Source of the DNA: Vitellaria paradoxa
Taxonomy: Eukaryota > Streptophyta > Magnoliopsida > Ericales > Sapotaceae
Assembly (NCBI GenBank): GCA_019916065.1
Contig: CM034234.1
Span: forward strand, 2,738,963-2,802,962
DNA: 64,000 bases
Reading direction: 5' to 3'
The position numbers were made by a program, and so were the translations under genes. Below the pieces are notes generated by a model that was given only the letters and a program-made list of their open reading frames with translations, was not told the DNA's origin and ran no database searches. This document shows, one piece after another, positions 49,801 to 61,367 of the stretch; the stretch's first letter is position 1; the number at the start of each line of letters is the position of its first letter.

Positions 49801-51704
49801 AATTATGAAATAATTTGAAAAAATATATTTGATAAATTAAATATTTCTTTAGATAATTTTAATTACAGTATATAAAATTACACTTTTAAATGTGTTTTCT
49901 ATTTTTACGTTGGGAAAAAAGACTATTAAAAAAAAAATAGAAACCAAAACTGATACAAATAAACAAAAAATATGAATAAAATATTTTTTGATAGTAAAAT
50001 ATGTTATCAAAAAAAGCTAAACCTTATATATTTTAAGCTTCAATAAATTAATTTTTAATGAGCCACAGGTTTAAATTTTCAAATATTTGAAATGTATTGA
50101 ATTAGATAATATATTTCTATTTAAAATATAATATGAATTCACATGAAATTTTAATACACATAACAAGCTTAAAAAATATATAAAATAGTATTGATGTTAA
50201 GAAAAATTTTTTTAGAATTTTACTAGGACAACTTTTATTTATAATTAACATGGTTGAGAAGGAGAGAGATGCGTAGAGTATAATATTATTTTATTACTAT
50301 GATATGATATTCCTCTATATAAAAATTATTTTTTGTTTATGCATTTATTTTTAACTTATTTTTTTAATTCGTTCATTAAAATATATTAGGTATGACTTTT
50401 TTAAATTTTATTTATTTTTTAAGTGATTGTTTATATTAGGTTTTTAAATTTTATTATATTTCTTGTTACTGAATAAATTTTAATTCTTTTATGTATCAAA
50501 TTTCAGGAAAAGTTTACTCTTTACTATATTTTTTACTTTGTTCTTTTAAAAATATAACGTAAGATTTTTTTTAGTTTTATTGTAATTCTTTAATATGATT
50601 GTTTATATAATGTTTTAGATTTTATTATATTTTTTCATTATTGTTAAAATGTAAATTTTTTTATATTAAATTCCAACAGAAGTCACTTTTTGGGATTATT
50701 TTTCGATTTGTTTATTTAAATATACCTGGTATAATTTTTTAAAATTTTATTTTATTTATTTAATATGAAAATACTATTGTACAATAATAATAATAAAAAT
50801 TGTCAAAGCATTACAAAATTTCATATTTCAATTTGTTAAACTTTGCCTTAATAAGATATTATATTTATTTTTATTAGACAATATTCTTTTATATTAAAAT
50901 TATTTTTTATTTATGTATTTATTTATATCTTATTTTTCTTAAATTATTATTAATACAAATTTTTATTAAAAGTTAAAATAAATATATAATACGACATACA
51001 ATATATTTAAATATCTGTAATGTGCGTATATATTCATACATCTACTAAAATTATCCTTTGCATATTTTGAATATAATTCTTTAAGATTTTAATAGATTTT
51101 TTTGGTCCATTATTTTTCAATTTCACCGTTACTTTTTGTTTATATCTACTAAAAATCATCCTTAGCATATCGACCACTCAAATTTTTGGAATAGTCTTAT
51201 TCTAACTCCCAACTCAAAATCTTTTATATTTTATAATCAATTTTCAATACCTTCATTAATTTTTAATTTTACACAATTATAAATATATACACATAAATAT
51301 ATATGTGTGTGTGTGTGCGCGCGCGTACGCGTGCTTCAATCGAATAACAAATTTATGAGAATAGATTTCAATAGATTTTATAAACCAAACAATTAAACTA
51401 TATAATTTTTTGGCATTGAGCTCTTCATAAGACACTCAATATGAAAGAAATATAAAGATTTTAATGTAAGTTTTATTTTTTAGAATAATATTTTTATTTT
51501 TTATTCTTAGCTTAATTTTTAAATTTTGATATATACAAGAACAAACATACATGTGCAATGCACGTGCATTTGTCTAGTATTAATAAAAATACTTAAATAT
51601 TAATAATTAGGTTTAGTAGTAATAGTTTTTATAAAAATATAAATTGTCATGTTGACAATTAGGTTGAAAAATTATTTTAATAATATTTTTAATTTAAGTG
51701 AATA

Positions 51705-53747
51705 TGTAATACCCAGCATTTGTTTTTGGCTATTTGTGTGTTATTTTGGGCCAATAAATAATTATTTTGAGATTTAACTTATTTTATTTTACTTTCCATA
51801 GGCCAAGTGTGGTCTGAATTGGTAACGGGTTGGCCAACTGGGCTAATGGCCTAGCTCTCTTTTTCTTTCCCCTATTCTTTTTCTCTTTGGTTCGATTGCC
51901 TAGAGAAGAGAAGGGAGAGAAGAGAGAAAAGAGAGAGAAAGTGTGATCCAAAGCGAAAGGCTAGTGGATGAGAGTAGTATTCGAGGTCGTGAATGTCGTG
52001 ATGACGTCCGTTTTGTGTTATTTAGTCTGAGGTGGAAGAAATTGACTTTTGAAGTTCGGAAGCCACAACCTAAATTTTCTGATTTCTTCTTTTCTCTTTG
52101 GATTTGAGGTAGGTGGGACTTATAATTGTATTTTAGACGTTACTAGGATGATTTTGATATATATATGTGTGATGATTTTGGTAGATGGTGATATATGTGC
52201 CTATATATGTGAGTGTATATATATGTTGTGGGTTCGTTCATATGTATCTCCAATCTTGTTCATTTTTGAGTCTTGTTGTATGATATTGAGATATATGTTA
52301 TCGTTGTGGGTTGTAGTACCATTTCTAAGCTTGAAGTGCTAGGATTTTGGTATTTTGTGTGCTAGATTGAGCTTGTGGTAGTTATGGACTGTAGGTCACA
52401 GGCATGGGCTTCCCGCGAGGCGAGAAAGCTCTCGGTATCTTTTCGCAACTCAGAGCGGTCTTCCCGTGCCATTCTTGCACTTTTCAAACTTCAAACGCTC
52501 TTCCCGTGCCCTTCTCGCGGGAAGGTATTTTTGACCCGGTTTGAATGGTACATCATATATGTTGATTATACGTTGAGATTATGCATAGTTTGGGACTATA
52601 AAATGTTATTATAGATGATTGAGCGCATCATGCTTTTATTATAATGTTGAGATGTTTTGATTATTTAATATGATGGAGCATATCATGTGCATGAGAATAG
52701 GGTTTCATCATTCGGTTGACATTTTGATAATTGATTGGCCGAGAGTGCCATATTTAAAGTGTGACGTGCCGAGGCACAAGTTATATATATATGAACAGGA
52801 TCCTTGATTTTGAGAAAAAAATGATAAAATGAGATTTGGAAATACATGATGATTCTCAGTCAATATATATGACTATAGTTTAGTCATTCGGAGTTGGGAC
52901 CTTAATATTGAGATGAGATATTATGAAATTTTCTCCAGACTGCAGCCGACCTTACTTGAGATAAGCAGATGCCTAACTAGGGTGTAACATGGTCCCTCGT
53001 AGGAGGGTCAGGAGGTGTAACATGATTCCCCATTCGGTTTATATATGTATACTTAAATATACGTTTGCCGTGAGTATAAAAAGTATGATTGGTGGCCTCG
53101 TATGCAGTGCTAAGCGTCACCTTATCCCAGGATAAGGTTAGGGATAGATGGAGAATAGAGTATGCATTAACATTGCATTCTATCACATCTTATTGCGTAA
53201 GATTGCATTCATATTCTTTTATATTGAGATGTATGATTTATCCGGTTGAGTATGAGTTTGGTAATGAAATAAGAGATATAACTAGGAATGACGATGATCC
53301 TGAATCCTGAAAATGAGATATGTAAGCAGTTTAAGCTAGAATAGCCTGGGTCCGGTCTTAACTATGAGTGGTAACATTTGTGATTAGTTTTCTTAATTGA
53401 GAGTTGAATTATCAGTATTATAAGTAGTGTGACCTATAGGTGGGTTCGATACTGATATTTATGATATTATTATTTAGATAGTTATAAACATGGTTATAGT
53501 ATTTGTTTTAATCATGTAGATCTTAGATGTGGTCATTGGAAATGGTGTTAAGGTGGATGATGCTATTGATAAATTAATGGTGATTTATTCAAATATTATT
53601 TTAATGTGAGAATGAGGGACATATTCAGTTGCTCTGATGATGGTCATTATATTATAACTTAACCTTGGAATGAGTTTTTATTTAATTTAATTTGTTCCTA
53701 TATTCCCATGCCGTCCTGTCCTGGATAATTAAGTTAGGAACGTGACA
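51705..53747 (+). mobile_element. 2.0-kb TG...CA element, solo-LTR-like, 5-bp GAATA duplication
   Basis: Starts TGTAATACCCAGCATTTG and ends TTAGGAACGTGACA, flanked by GAATA at 51700-51704 and 53748-53752. A purine-rich stretch near 51900-51950 and the block around 52400-52530 have higher G/C than the surroundings. No internal repeat of the ends and no retroviral-type protein domain, so it fits a solo LTR, probably of a long-LTR Ty3/gypsy family (family is inference). Confidence 0.72.
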
Positions 53748-55701
53748 GAATAATTAAAAAAATAGAAGTGTATATTAAAAATTTGACAAATGTTTAAAAA
53801 AAAAATCAGCTCAATTTAGTAGGTTTGAAATTTAATATATATTTTAAAGCTAAATTAGATTTTTTAAATTGAGTCAAATTAAGGTTTGATAAAACATAAA
53901 TTTTTAATATTCATATAAAAACGTGATTTTAATCAGTTCTATCTACTTATTAAAATTGACATAAATAAAAAAATATAAATATAAAAAATAATTTAATAAC
54001 TATCATTTAAAATTATACAACTTTATTAAAATAATTATAATATATTTAGAAATTTATTTTTGTCAATAAAAAAATATTATATAATTCTGTGCATAACATG
54101 AGTGAACACTTGTATATTATTGATTCAACAAAAACTTTGGTGCATGGGATTTTCAAAATAAGAATGAAATTAAATCAGTTTGTGATTGGGCTCTTTTCGT
54201 AAGGTAAGATTGCTTTTGTGGTAATTTAAAAATGAAAAGGAATGTCACGAAGTTGAGTTGAAATTAAATTTCAAATTAGGAAAAGGTTAATCCAATATTT
54301 ATATTTACTTTAGGTATTTCAAAGTATTTCAACATTTTTTTAATTGCAATTTCCATTACTATAAAATAGGGTTTGAGAAAACAACATTTTATTATAGTAG
54401 CGTAACAATAATAATTTTATAATTATAAAACATTTTAATGGGTTAAGTATTTTAAATTGATATGATTATAAATTATTCGCCTCATTTTAATTAGTTTTTA
54501 TAATTATTTTTTATAATAATATAGTATTGTCAAAAAATTAAAAGAAAAAAAATTAGACATTTCATCACTATAATAATAAAGGGGTTAATTTAACTAATAG
54601 TAAAATACCACTCTAGCTTGTAATATTGGTAAAGTCAACTCACAAGCTTTGTGACTTGTTGGTTGATTGAAGTTAGTTTTTTTGACAATTGTAATTCAAA
54701 ATATGATTTTAATTGTACTTGAATTACAATTTTAAACAATTTATTAATTTAATAAATTTAAAGTTAGTGTTAATTCAAAAGAATACTATCACATGTACTT
54801 TAAATTAATTCAAAAGAATATTGGCACCATTGCAATCATATATTTTTTTAATATAAAATTTTATTTTAATTAAAAAATTTAAAGTATTCAAATATTTATA
54901 ATCTATATTGTTTACTATTTAATTATTTATAATAAATCATTCAAACTGTTCTTAAATTAATAAAACTGAAATTTTAAATTTTATTTATAGAATTTTGTAG
55001 GAAGAAAGGATCTAATTAGATTATAGATTAGTTATATAAATTGGACTAATTTTAATTATATATATATATATATATTCAATAAATATTATTTTATACTATC
55101 TAGTGTAGCAAAGTGAATTAATCTTTCTAGCAATTAATTTAATTTAAAAGAATTTAATATAATAAATATGGAAATATTCTGATGGAGTTTTAAATAGTTA
55201 TAGTTTCAAATATTTAACATGGAAATCATTTTTTAATCTTTATTGTAAATGTGGCAAAAATAACGTTGTAATGAGGATTAATTTTGAGGTGAGTTGGATA
55301 GGGATTAGTTTTTAGGGACAACTTCATTGAAAAATGAGTTGCCCACTTGCCATAAAAACATTGTATTGCGAACTATTTTTAAGAGAGTTGGATAAAAAAT
55401 TATATTTAAAAATGGAGATTTTTTTGTTAAAAGAAAAAAGATATCCATATTATAACAGCACCTAGCTACATATGGTTTACATATCATATATATGAATAAG
55501 ATCATGTATATAAGATCATAAAATGGAAGGGACATGCATGCATCAGTTTATATATATATATATATATAGTAAGATCGATCTAAGTACAATATTGTAATGC
55601 TCTTTCACTGCTACATGATATTTTCCAAACAAGCAAAGTTACCACACATAAGATAAAACAAAGCAGGGACTAATAGAGCAATTGGATACAAGTAGATACT
55701 C
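53748..55701. other. A/T-rich intergenic DNA
   Basis: Low-complexity A/T-rich sequence with short AT runs (near 55060 and 55550). I see no gene, no clear repeat ends, and no RNA gene. Confidence 0.6.
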
Positions 55702-56690
55702 TCATTTAAATGCATATGGAACCCACAATTCTAATTTCAGGCACAATTCACGCATTGTCACAGCTCGAACGAGTCTTGTTAATGCCGAAGTAGAAAACAA
55801 AGATGCCTTCAATAAGTACAATGCCTGCAACAAAGAAATTCAAATTCTCAATTAATAAACCAATTAACTCTTCTCTTACTTAAAATTTTCCAGCATAATA
55901 CCAGAGATCAATTGGTTAATCTTGCCTGTTGTTTGCTTATTTGAATCTCATGCTCCTCAATATCATCAATTGGCACACATAACCCCTTCAGAAGAGAGAC
56001 GCTTGAGGTAATATCAGATGATGACAGTACCGCCAAACCATCTGATACTAGGAATACTGCTGGTCTTTTCACAAATTCCGCAAAGCTCCTTTCTCCTTTG
56101 GGAGATTTTGGATCAATTAGGCATACATCATATGTCTTGATATGATCATAATACCATCTAAATCCAAACTCCAAAGAACAAACATCGCCCATCTTTTTAA
56201 TGTGGTAGTTAGGATAATAACGTGTTTCATTACAAAGGCTAAATGGCAGATTAGAGCAACTGAATTTTTGAGCAAGCCCGGGACCAAGTAACAGGCTTTT
56301 TGAGCTCACCGTGGTATGTACCCTCCGCCGTTCTGTATGTGTTACGAACCACTTATCATCCAGGCATTGTACGCTTCTGTACAAGTTATTAATGCATCCC
56401 AAAGAAGAATTCCCAGCCAAGCATTTAACCACATTTGCTAGGGGAATTGTGAGGAAGCTTAAGAGAAGGTCCACAAAATCTTCCTTGGCCTCAGCATACA
56501 ACACCTTACCGTTAGACTTCCTTACCAAAATCTTCACTCCCATACTTTGATTGGTGACTTGTTCAGATAAGAATTGGTAATCGTCTCTTGGCTCAAATGA
56601 AAAGTTCTTGGAGTTGAACCTTCGATTTGGCAAAAACACATCTGTCAAAGGGCACTTCGAAAGCAAGGAGCGTTCCAGAAGATTTGATAT
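55702..56690 (-). CDS. DUF674 family protein, 3' part only (two exons), GC-AG intron
   Basis: Plant-specific DUF674 family of unknown function. Exons: 56690-55926 (255 codons, phase 0 at both ends) and 55824-55702 (40 codons plus stop). The large exon carries the end of one DUF674 repeat (LLERSLLSKCPLTDVF), then a nearly complete second repeat: MGVKILVRKSNGKVLYAEA, KEDFVDLLLSFLTIPL, LGCINNLYRSVQCL and RPAVFLVSDGLAVLSSSD. The last exon supplies ALYLLKASLFSTSALTRL, which is exactly the piece that closes a DUF674 repeat. The intron between them (55925-55825) starts with GC (CAG|GCAAGA) and ends TTGCAG. The reading frame is open. The first repeat and start codon are missing: upstream of the TTTAG acceptor at 56691 I find no further exon, only the copia element. 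So it is 5'-truncated, or split by the transposon with its 5' exons beyond the window. Confidence 0.8.
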
Positions 56691-57700
56691 CTAAATATCG
56701 AAATACCTTGTAAGTAATCGAAACCACAATTTAAACAACTACTATCTTTATTGTAATATTCATAGGAGAATACGTAGCTATATGTTTTCACTCTCAAAAG
56801 ACTATTAATCGTTAGATAGAAGAGTATAGATGTAATACTTTATATCCTATGGTAATAAGAGAAATCCATAAATATATTATTCTAGTCTAAAAAGTGTAAA
56901 TATTAATATTGATATTTAACACGATACAATTTGGATACATAACGCGCAAATTTTTAAAAATAATACAAGATACGATATTTAAGGGGCGTAAAATAAACAT
57001 ATTTTCATGTCATATATATAAACATTTTATTCAATTTTGAATAAAAAATTGCAAGGAAATACTAATTAGAATTAAAAAAAACAAAAACCATGTAATCTGA
57101 CCTTAATTGTTATAATATCATTCACATAAATTATCTTATATTAAAATAAAATAAAAAAGTAAATCAACGCATCATTTGAAAAATGTAATTCTATCCTAAA
57201 ATAAATTATGACATGAAAAAGTGAATACAATTTATTAACCATCTCTAACGCAAAAAATATAAACTTAAAAAAAAAAAAAAAAAGTAAACCCTCCAAGGAT
57301 GCTTAAAAAAGAAATAAGGAAAAGCTCCAAATAAACTGCATGTGTCATCATTTAAAGATGTTAGAAGCAATTTAAAGAATAGAAAACTAGCAGGCCAAAC
57401 GTGTCTCCAGAGTGTCCAAAAGCAAAAAATAAGTTGTAAAGACAGAGATACCCTTAACCACATTTCGAGTTTGGATACTCTCCCCCAACACATGTATGCT
57501 AGCAACTAGAAAGAGTACTTGCTTCCTAGATTCTAGCTTGTAAAGTCTTGTGGCAAATCTAATCAAAATCTTAGTTAAATTAGGAATGCTATTCAAGTTT
57601 CCTAAAGTGATGCAAATTGAAGATTTGAAGAATTCTAAACATTTTAAGGAGATAAAATGAATCAAGTTGACCAAGATTTTGAAGAATTCTAATTGGTGTG
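56691..57700. other. non-coding stretch between the DUF674 exon and the copia LTR
   Basis: A/T-rich up to about 57360, then more mixed sequence. GATTTGAAGAATTCTAA occurs near 57620 and GATTTTGAAGAATTCTAA near 57675. The left edge of the copia 5' LTR must lie in or just after this stretch, but it cannot be fixed without the 3' LTR. No DUF674 exon is visible. Confidence 0.5.
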
Positions 57701-57753
57701 AAGGATTACAAAATCCAATGGAATTCGGACGCAGCTTTCTGGAACAAGAATGG

Positions 57754-57990
57754 AATTCCAGTGTACCTCGCAGGCACGACGCGGGGAGCGCGCGGGTGCG
57801 CCCCAAGCACGCAGGCATACCGCAGGGAGCGCGCGGCTGCGCCAAGCTGTTCCAGAAATTCCAGTGAGGTACGCAGGCAAGAGGATGGGAGAGCGAGGCT
57901 GCGCCAGTGTTATTTCCTAAAGCGCAAAAATTCCAGTGCAGGTCGCAGGCTGGAGGATGGGAGCGCGAGGGATCGAGCTATGAATATTTT
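57754..57990 (+). repeat. G/C-rich subrepeats in the copia U3 region
   Basis: Three units start with AATTCCAGTG at 57754, 57857 and 57929, each followed by GCAGGC-type and GGGAGCGCGxGG blocks. Spacing is about 103 and 72 bases; the first unit has an internal partial copy. The block stands out as G/C-rich in otherwise A/T-rich DNA and lies 50-290 bases upstream of the TATA box. Confidence 0.75.
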
Positions 57991-58039
57991 GTTCGGATTC
58001 AATTTCCTATTTTGCCAAACTAGGGCAACTTTGTAATCC

Positions 58040-58047
58040 TATATATA
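58040..58047 (+). promoter_or_regulatory. copia LTR TATA box
   Basis: CCTATATATATGTG lies about 360 bases before the LTR end, where the U3 promoter should be. Confidence 0.6.
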
Positions 58048-58400
58048 TGTGAAACCAACTCTGTAATTGTCAGAGGTGGGAGAACATATTATAGGGATCT
58101 AGAGAAAGAGTCTTTGAGTATTGAGAGCTTTCATGTTCTTTCTCTAAATTTATCTTGTATTTTCTTTTCACTTTCTGTGTGAGGCAGAAAGCCTACTTGT
58201 AGGGTTTATCGAGTGATTCGAGCAAGAGTGACGAAAGGATTCGTGCGAGTGATTCGTAGAGAGTCTGAGTAGAGTCTTGTAACCCGTTGATAGTGGGATT
58301 GTAAATAGAGATTTTTCTCCCTGTGATAGGGTTTCCTCGTTATTCTCTTGTGTGATTACTTTCACTGTGTGTGTGATTGTGTGGGTTTGGAATTTTCAAT

Positions 58401-58412
58401 TGGTATCAGAGC
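58401..58412 (+). other. primer-binding site (initiator tRNA-Met)
   Basis: TGGTATCAGAGC is complementary to the 3' end of plant initiator tRNA-Met. It begins two bases after the LTR-terminal CA, the standard copia arrangement. Confidence 0.93.
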
Positions 58413-58454
58413 GGGTCACTCTAAGTTCTTGAGTGAAGATCTTCATCCAAACCA

Positions 58455-61367
58455 ATGGATCCACCACGTGAAGGAGGCTCAAGCACCAGACCCCCTTGGT
58501 TTGACGGTTCAAATTATTCATACTGGAAGGTACGAATGCAAGCTTTCCTTTTAGGAATGAATTACAAAGTCTGGATGTCAATAGTTCAAGGATGGGATGA
58601 ACCGACTCATGATGTTGATGGAAAAATCGAACAAAAGTCAATTCAGACGTGGACTAAAGCTGAGCAAGAGAGTTCGGAGTGGAACTTCAAAGCCTTGAGT
58701 GCCATATTTTCTGCAGTTTGCCCTAATGAATTCTGCCGCATCTCCAGTTGTACGAGTGCCCGAAAAGCATGGTTAATTCTGCAAAGTACACACGAAGGGA
58801 ACGAACAAGTCAAAACCAGCAAGCTTCAAAAACTCACTTCTGAGTTTGAGGGAATAAGGATGAATGAAGACGAAAGGTTTGATGACTTTTACGTCCGGCT
58901 CAGTCACATTGTTAATTCATGCCACAACCTTGGAGAACCTATTCCAGAATACAAAGTGGTACGTAAAATTTTACGTTCTCTTCCACGAGTGTTTGATTCT
59001 AAAGTTACAGCAATAGAAGAAGTCAGAGATGTGAACTCCATGAGAATAGAAGACCTTGTGGGATCCTTGCAAACGTTTGAAGCAAATATGGTGAAACCTC
59101 GCAAAGCGTCAAAAGGTATTGCTCTAAAGACAGTGGAAGAAGAAAGTGATGAAGAGGAGTCGGATAAAGAAATGGCGCTTGTGGCTAAAAGATTCGTAAG
59201 ATATATGGGGAAGAAGGGTTTATTTAATAAGAATAACAAGAATGAGTCACAATCTCAAGAAAAAGGAAAGAAGATCAAGAAGATTGAATCTGGGGAAGAA
59301 AACAAGAAGAACGAGATCAAGTGTTTTGAGTGTCATGGATATGGACACTTTGCTCAAGACTGTGCAAACAAAAAGATGAAAAAGAAACAAGTCAAAGTCA
59401 TGAATTCTACATTAGATGATGAATCCAGTTCAGATGAATCATCTTCAGCAGTATCCTCAAACGATGAAGGTAATTTTGTTGCTTTTATGGCGTCTCACTC
59501 TTCGTCTGCAGGAACTCCATCTGGATCTCAAAGCGACACCGATATATCTAATCATGAAGATGATGACTCTGAGGATGAATTCAATAATGACTTGCAAGTG
59601 GCCTATGATGCTCTCATTGTCGAATACAGTAAGGTAAAGAAACAAAGACAAGCCCAACATACCCGCAACAGTAAACTCCGAAGTGAACGAGATTCCTTGA
59701 AGACAGAGAATGAAAAACTCACAGGTAAAATATCTATTTTGGAATCTGACAAAATTTCTCAGTCTCATAGTGCAGAAAAGTTCAAAGAAAAACTTGAAGA
59801 AAAGAATAAAAAGATTGATGAATTGGAGAAAGTTGTTGAAGAACTTCAGGATGAGGTCAGTAAGCTGAAAGAAAAGATCAAGAGTGATGAGAAGATAATT
59901 GAAAGAATGAACTCCAGTTCACAAAAACTTGAAGAAATTTGGAGCCAACAACGAACACATGGAGACAAAGCAGGCTTAGGCTACACTGGAGGGAAAAATA
60001 CAATTGTTTCATCATCATCAGCGCCTTCAGTAGTAGAAGAGGTTGTTTCAAAACCTGCAGCCAATCCCAAGACCTTCCATAAGTCTACTGCACCACCAAA
60101 GAAGAGTTTTGAAAAGAATAAACACTGTCAGCATTCTCCTCACATAGTGAAAGGTATGCATTTTGCTAGATCCCAATCCCTTGTACCTGTTTGTCACCAT
60201 TGTGGAATCAAAGGTCATATACGCCCAAACTGTCACAAACTCTATGGTCTTCCTTTAAACTATGTTAAAAATTTTTCAAAAAACCCTGAGCCTAGAGTCC
60301 CTGTGAAGAATAAATTTCAAGTGTTTTCAGAAGATTATTATAAAAACTCACGTTCTTTTCAAAAACAAAACAGTCCAATATTTCGAGGAGGTACAAATTT
60401 CAAATTTGTTGAGAGAAAGAATTTTCATAAAAGTCAAAAACGTGAGGAAAAACCTGTCAAGACTACTGATCTTAAAACTAGAGCTATTTGGATTAGAAAG
60501 TCAGATTTAAATTGTTTTGTTTCACAAACTGCCCTGAAAGCTTTGAACTCAAACATGTGGTATCTTGACAGTGGATGTTCTAATCACATGAGTGGGAATA
60601 AATCCCTATTTTCAAATTTAGAAACTTGTCAGGGTGGTATAGTGACTTTTGGTGATGGTAGCACATCTCAGGTAAAAGGGAAAGGTGAGATCAAGTCCAC
60701 AATTTTTAAATGTTTGAAAAATGTTTTATATGTGGATGGACTTAAAGCTAACCTTATAAGTATTAGTCAGTTGTGTGATGCTGACCATGTTGTCCAGTTT
60801 TCTAAAAATGAATGTAGTATTTTCAACAAAAAGGGACAACAAGTCTTACATGGCATACGCACATCTGATAATTGCTATGGGGTAGCAAATTCAGAAGATT
60901 TTCTTTGCAATTCAGTCACCTTAGATGAAACTGAGTTATGGCATCAAAGATTAGGACACATTAACTACAAAGATTTACACAAATTGTCCAAATCCGAACT
61001 CATAAAAGGCTTACCTAATCTTAAAAAGCAGAAAAATAGTGTGTGTGGTCCTTGTCAATTGGGAAAGCAATCTAGGAAGGCTCACAGAAAGATAAAATCT
61101 ATCAACACTACTGAACCTCTTGAACTAGTTCACATGGATCTAATGGAACCCACACGCACTAAAAGTCTTGGAGGTAGGCAATATATTTTTGTGGCTGTAG
61201 ATGATTTTACTCGGTTTACATGGGTGAATTTTTTGTGTGAAAAATCAGATACTTTTGATGCGTTTAAGTCCTTGTGTTTCAGGTTACAACAAGAAAAGCA
61301 ACGTGTGATAGGTTGCATCACTAGAATCAGGACTGACCATGGAAGAGAATTTGAAAATCAGAAGTGA
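58455..61367 (+). CDS. copia gag - protease - integrase N-terminal half (970 codons, ends at frameshift)
   Basis: First open part of the gag-pol polyprotein; the ATG lies about 40 nt after the primer-binding site. The gag capsid region spans about residues 1-215. A first CCHC zinc knuckle (C290, C293, H298, C303) follows, then a long charged coiled coil (about 385-500), then a second knuckle (C580, C583, H588, C593). The protease active site is DSGCSNHM with Asp705. The integrase HHCC finger starts near residue 829 (WHQRLGH) and includes CGPCQLGK. The catalytic core has Asp895 (VHMDLM) and Asp961 (RTDHGREF). A stop comes six residues later because of a 19-bp tandem duplication. Gag function is probably intact, but pol is cut off from it. 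Confidence 0.93.
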   Translation: MDPPREGGSSTRPPWFDGSNYSYWKVRMQAFLLGMNYKVWMSIVQGWDEPTHDVDGKIEQKSIQTWTKAEQESSEWNFKALSAIFSAVCPNEFCRISSCTSARKAWLILQSTHEGNEQVKTSKLQKLTSEFEGIRMNEDERFDDFYVRLSHIVNSCHNLGEPIPEYKVVRKILRSLPRVFDSKVTAIEEVRDVNSMRIEDLVGSLQTFEANMVKPRKASKGIALKTVEEESDEEESDKEMALVAKRFVRYMGKKGLFNKNNKNESQSQEKGKKIKKIESGEENKKNEIKCFECHGYGHFAQDCANKKMKKKQVKVMNSTLDDESSSDESSSAVSSNDEGNFVAFMASHSSSAGTPSGSQSDTDISNHEDDDSEDEFNNDLQVAYDALIVEYSKVKKQRQAQHTRNSKLRSERDSLKTENEKLTGKISILESDKISQSHSAEKFKEKLEEKNKKIDELEKVVEELQDEVSKLKEKIKSDEKIIERMNSSSQKLEEIWSQQRTHGDKAGLGYTGGKNTIVSSSSAPSVVEEVVSKPAANPKTFHKSTAPPKKSFEKNKHCQHSPHIVKGMHFARSQSLVPVCHHCGIKGHIRPNCHKLYGLPLNYVKNFSKNPEPRVPVKNKFQVFSEDYYKNSRSFQKQNSPIFRGGTNFKFVERKNFHKSQKREEKPVKTTDLKTRAIWIRKSDLNCFVSQTALKALNSNMWYLDSGCSNHMSGNKSLFSNLETCQGGIVTFGDGSTSQVKGKGEIKSTIFKCLKNVLYVDGLKANLISISQLCDADHVVQFSKNECSIFNKKGQQVLHGIRTSDNCYGVANSEDFLCNSVTLDETELWHQRLGHINYKDLHKLSKSELIKGLPNLKKQKNSVCGPCQLGKQSRKAHRKIKSINTTEPLELVHMDLMEPTRTKSLGGRQYIFVAVDDFTRFTWVNFLCEKSDTFDAFKSLCFRLQQEKQRVIGCITRIRTDHGREFENQK

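Larger units (their letters stand above)
43885..50003. repeat. ~1.17-kb tandem duplication, second copy split by an insertion
   Basis: Copy 1 is about 43885-45051. Copy 2 starts at 45052 (CTCAACTCTGTCC against CTCAACTCTATCC), is interrupted at 45093, and resumes at 48885 (ACCCAACTACACAAGAATT) to about 50003. The copies share long stretches (for example CCACTAGAATTCTTCATGAT) but differ by scattered substitutions and small indels, so the duplication is not recent. Confidence 0.8.
43779..51577 (+). mobile_element. probable Helitron, containing a nested LTR-type insertion
   Basis: The left end is TCTATATCTATATTATTATA, the TC-starting A/T-rich terminus typical of plant Helitrons, preceded by A. 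The right end has a short hairpin, ATGTGC-AAT-GCACGT (one G-T pair), followed by GCATTTGT and then CTAG with a T next to it. TC...hairpin...CTAG inserted between A and T with no target duplication is the Helitron signature. No RepHel reading frame is visible, so it is non-autonomous. Without the 3.8-kb insertion at 45094-48879 it would be about 4.0 kb. It contains a ~1.17-kb tandem duplication. The two ends are far apart, so they could belong to two different copies. Confidence 0.55.

Noticed and set aside
52049..52614. Reading frames of 97 and 79 codons in the 2.0-kb element
   Set aside because: No gag, pol or other motif; compatible with chance openness in LTR sequence.
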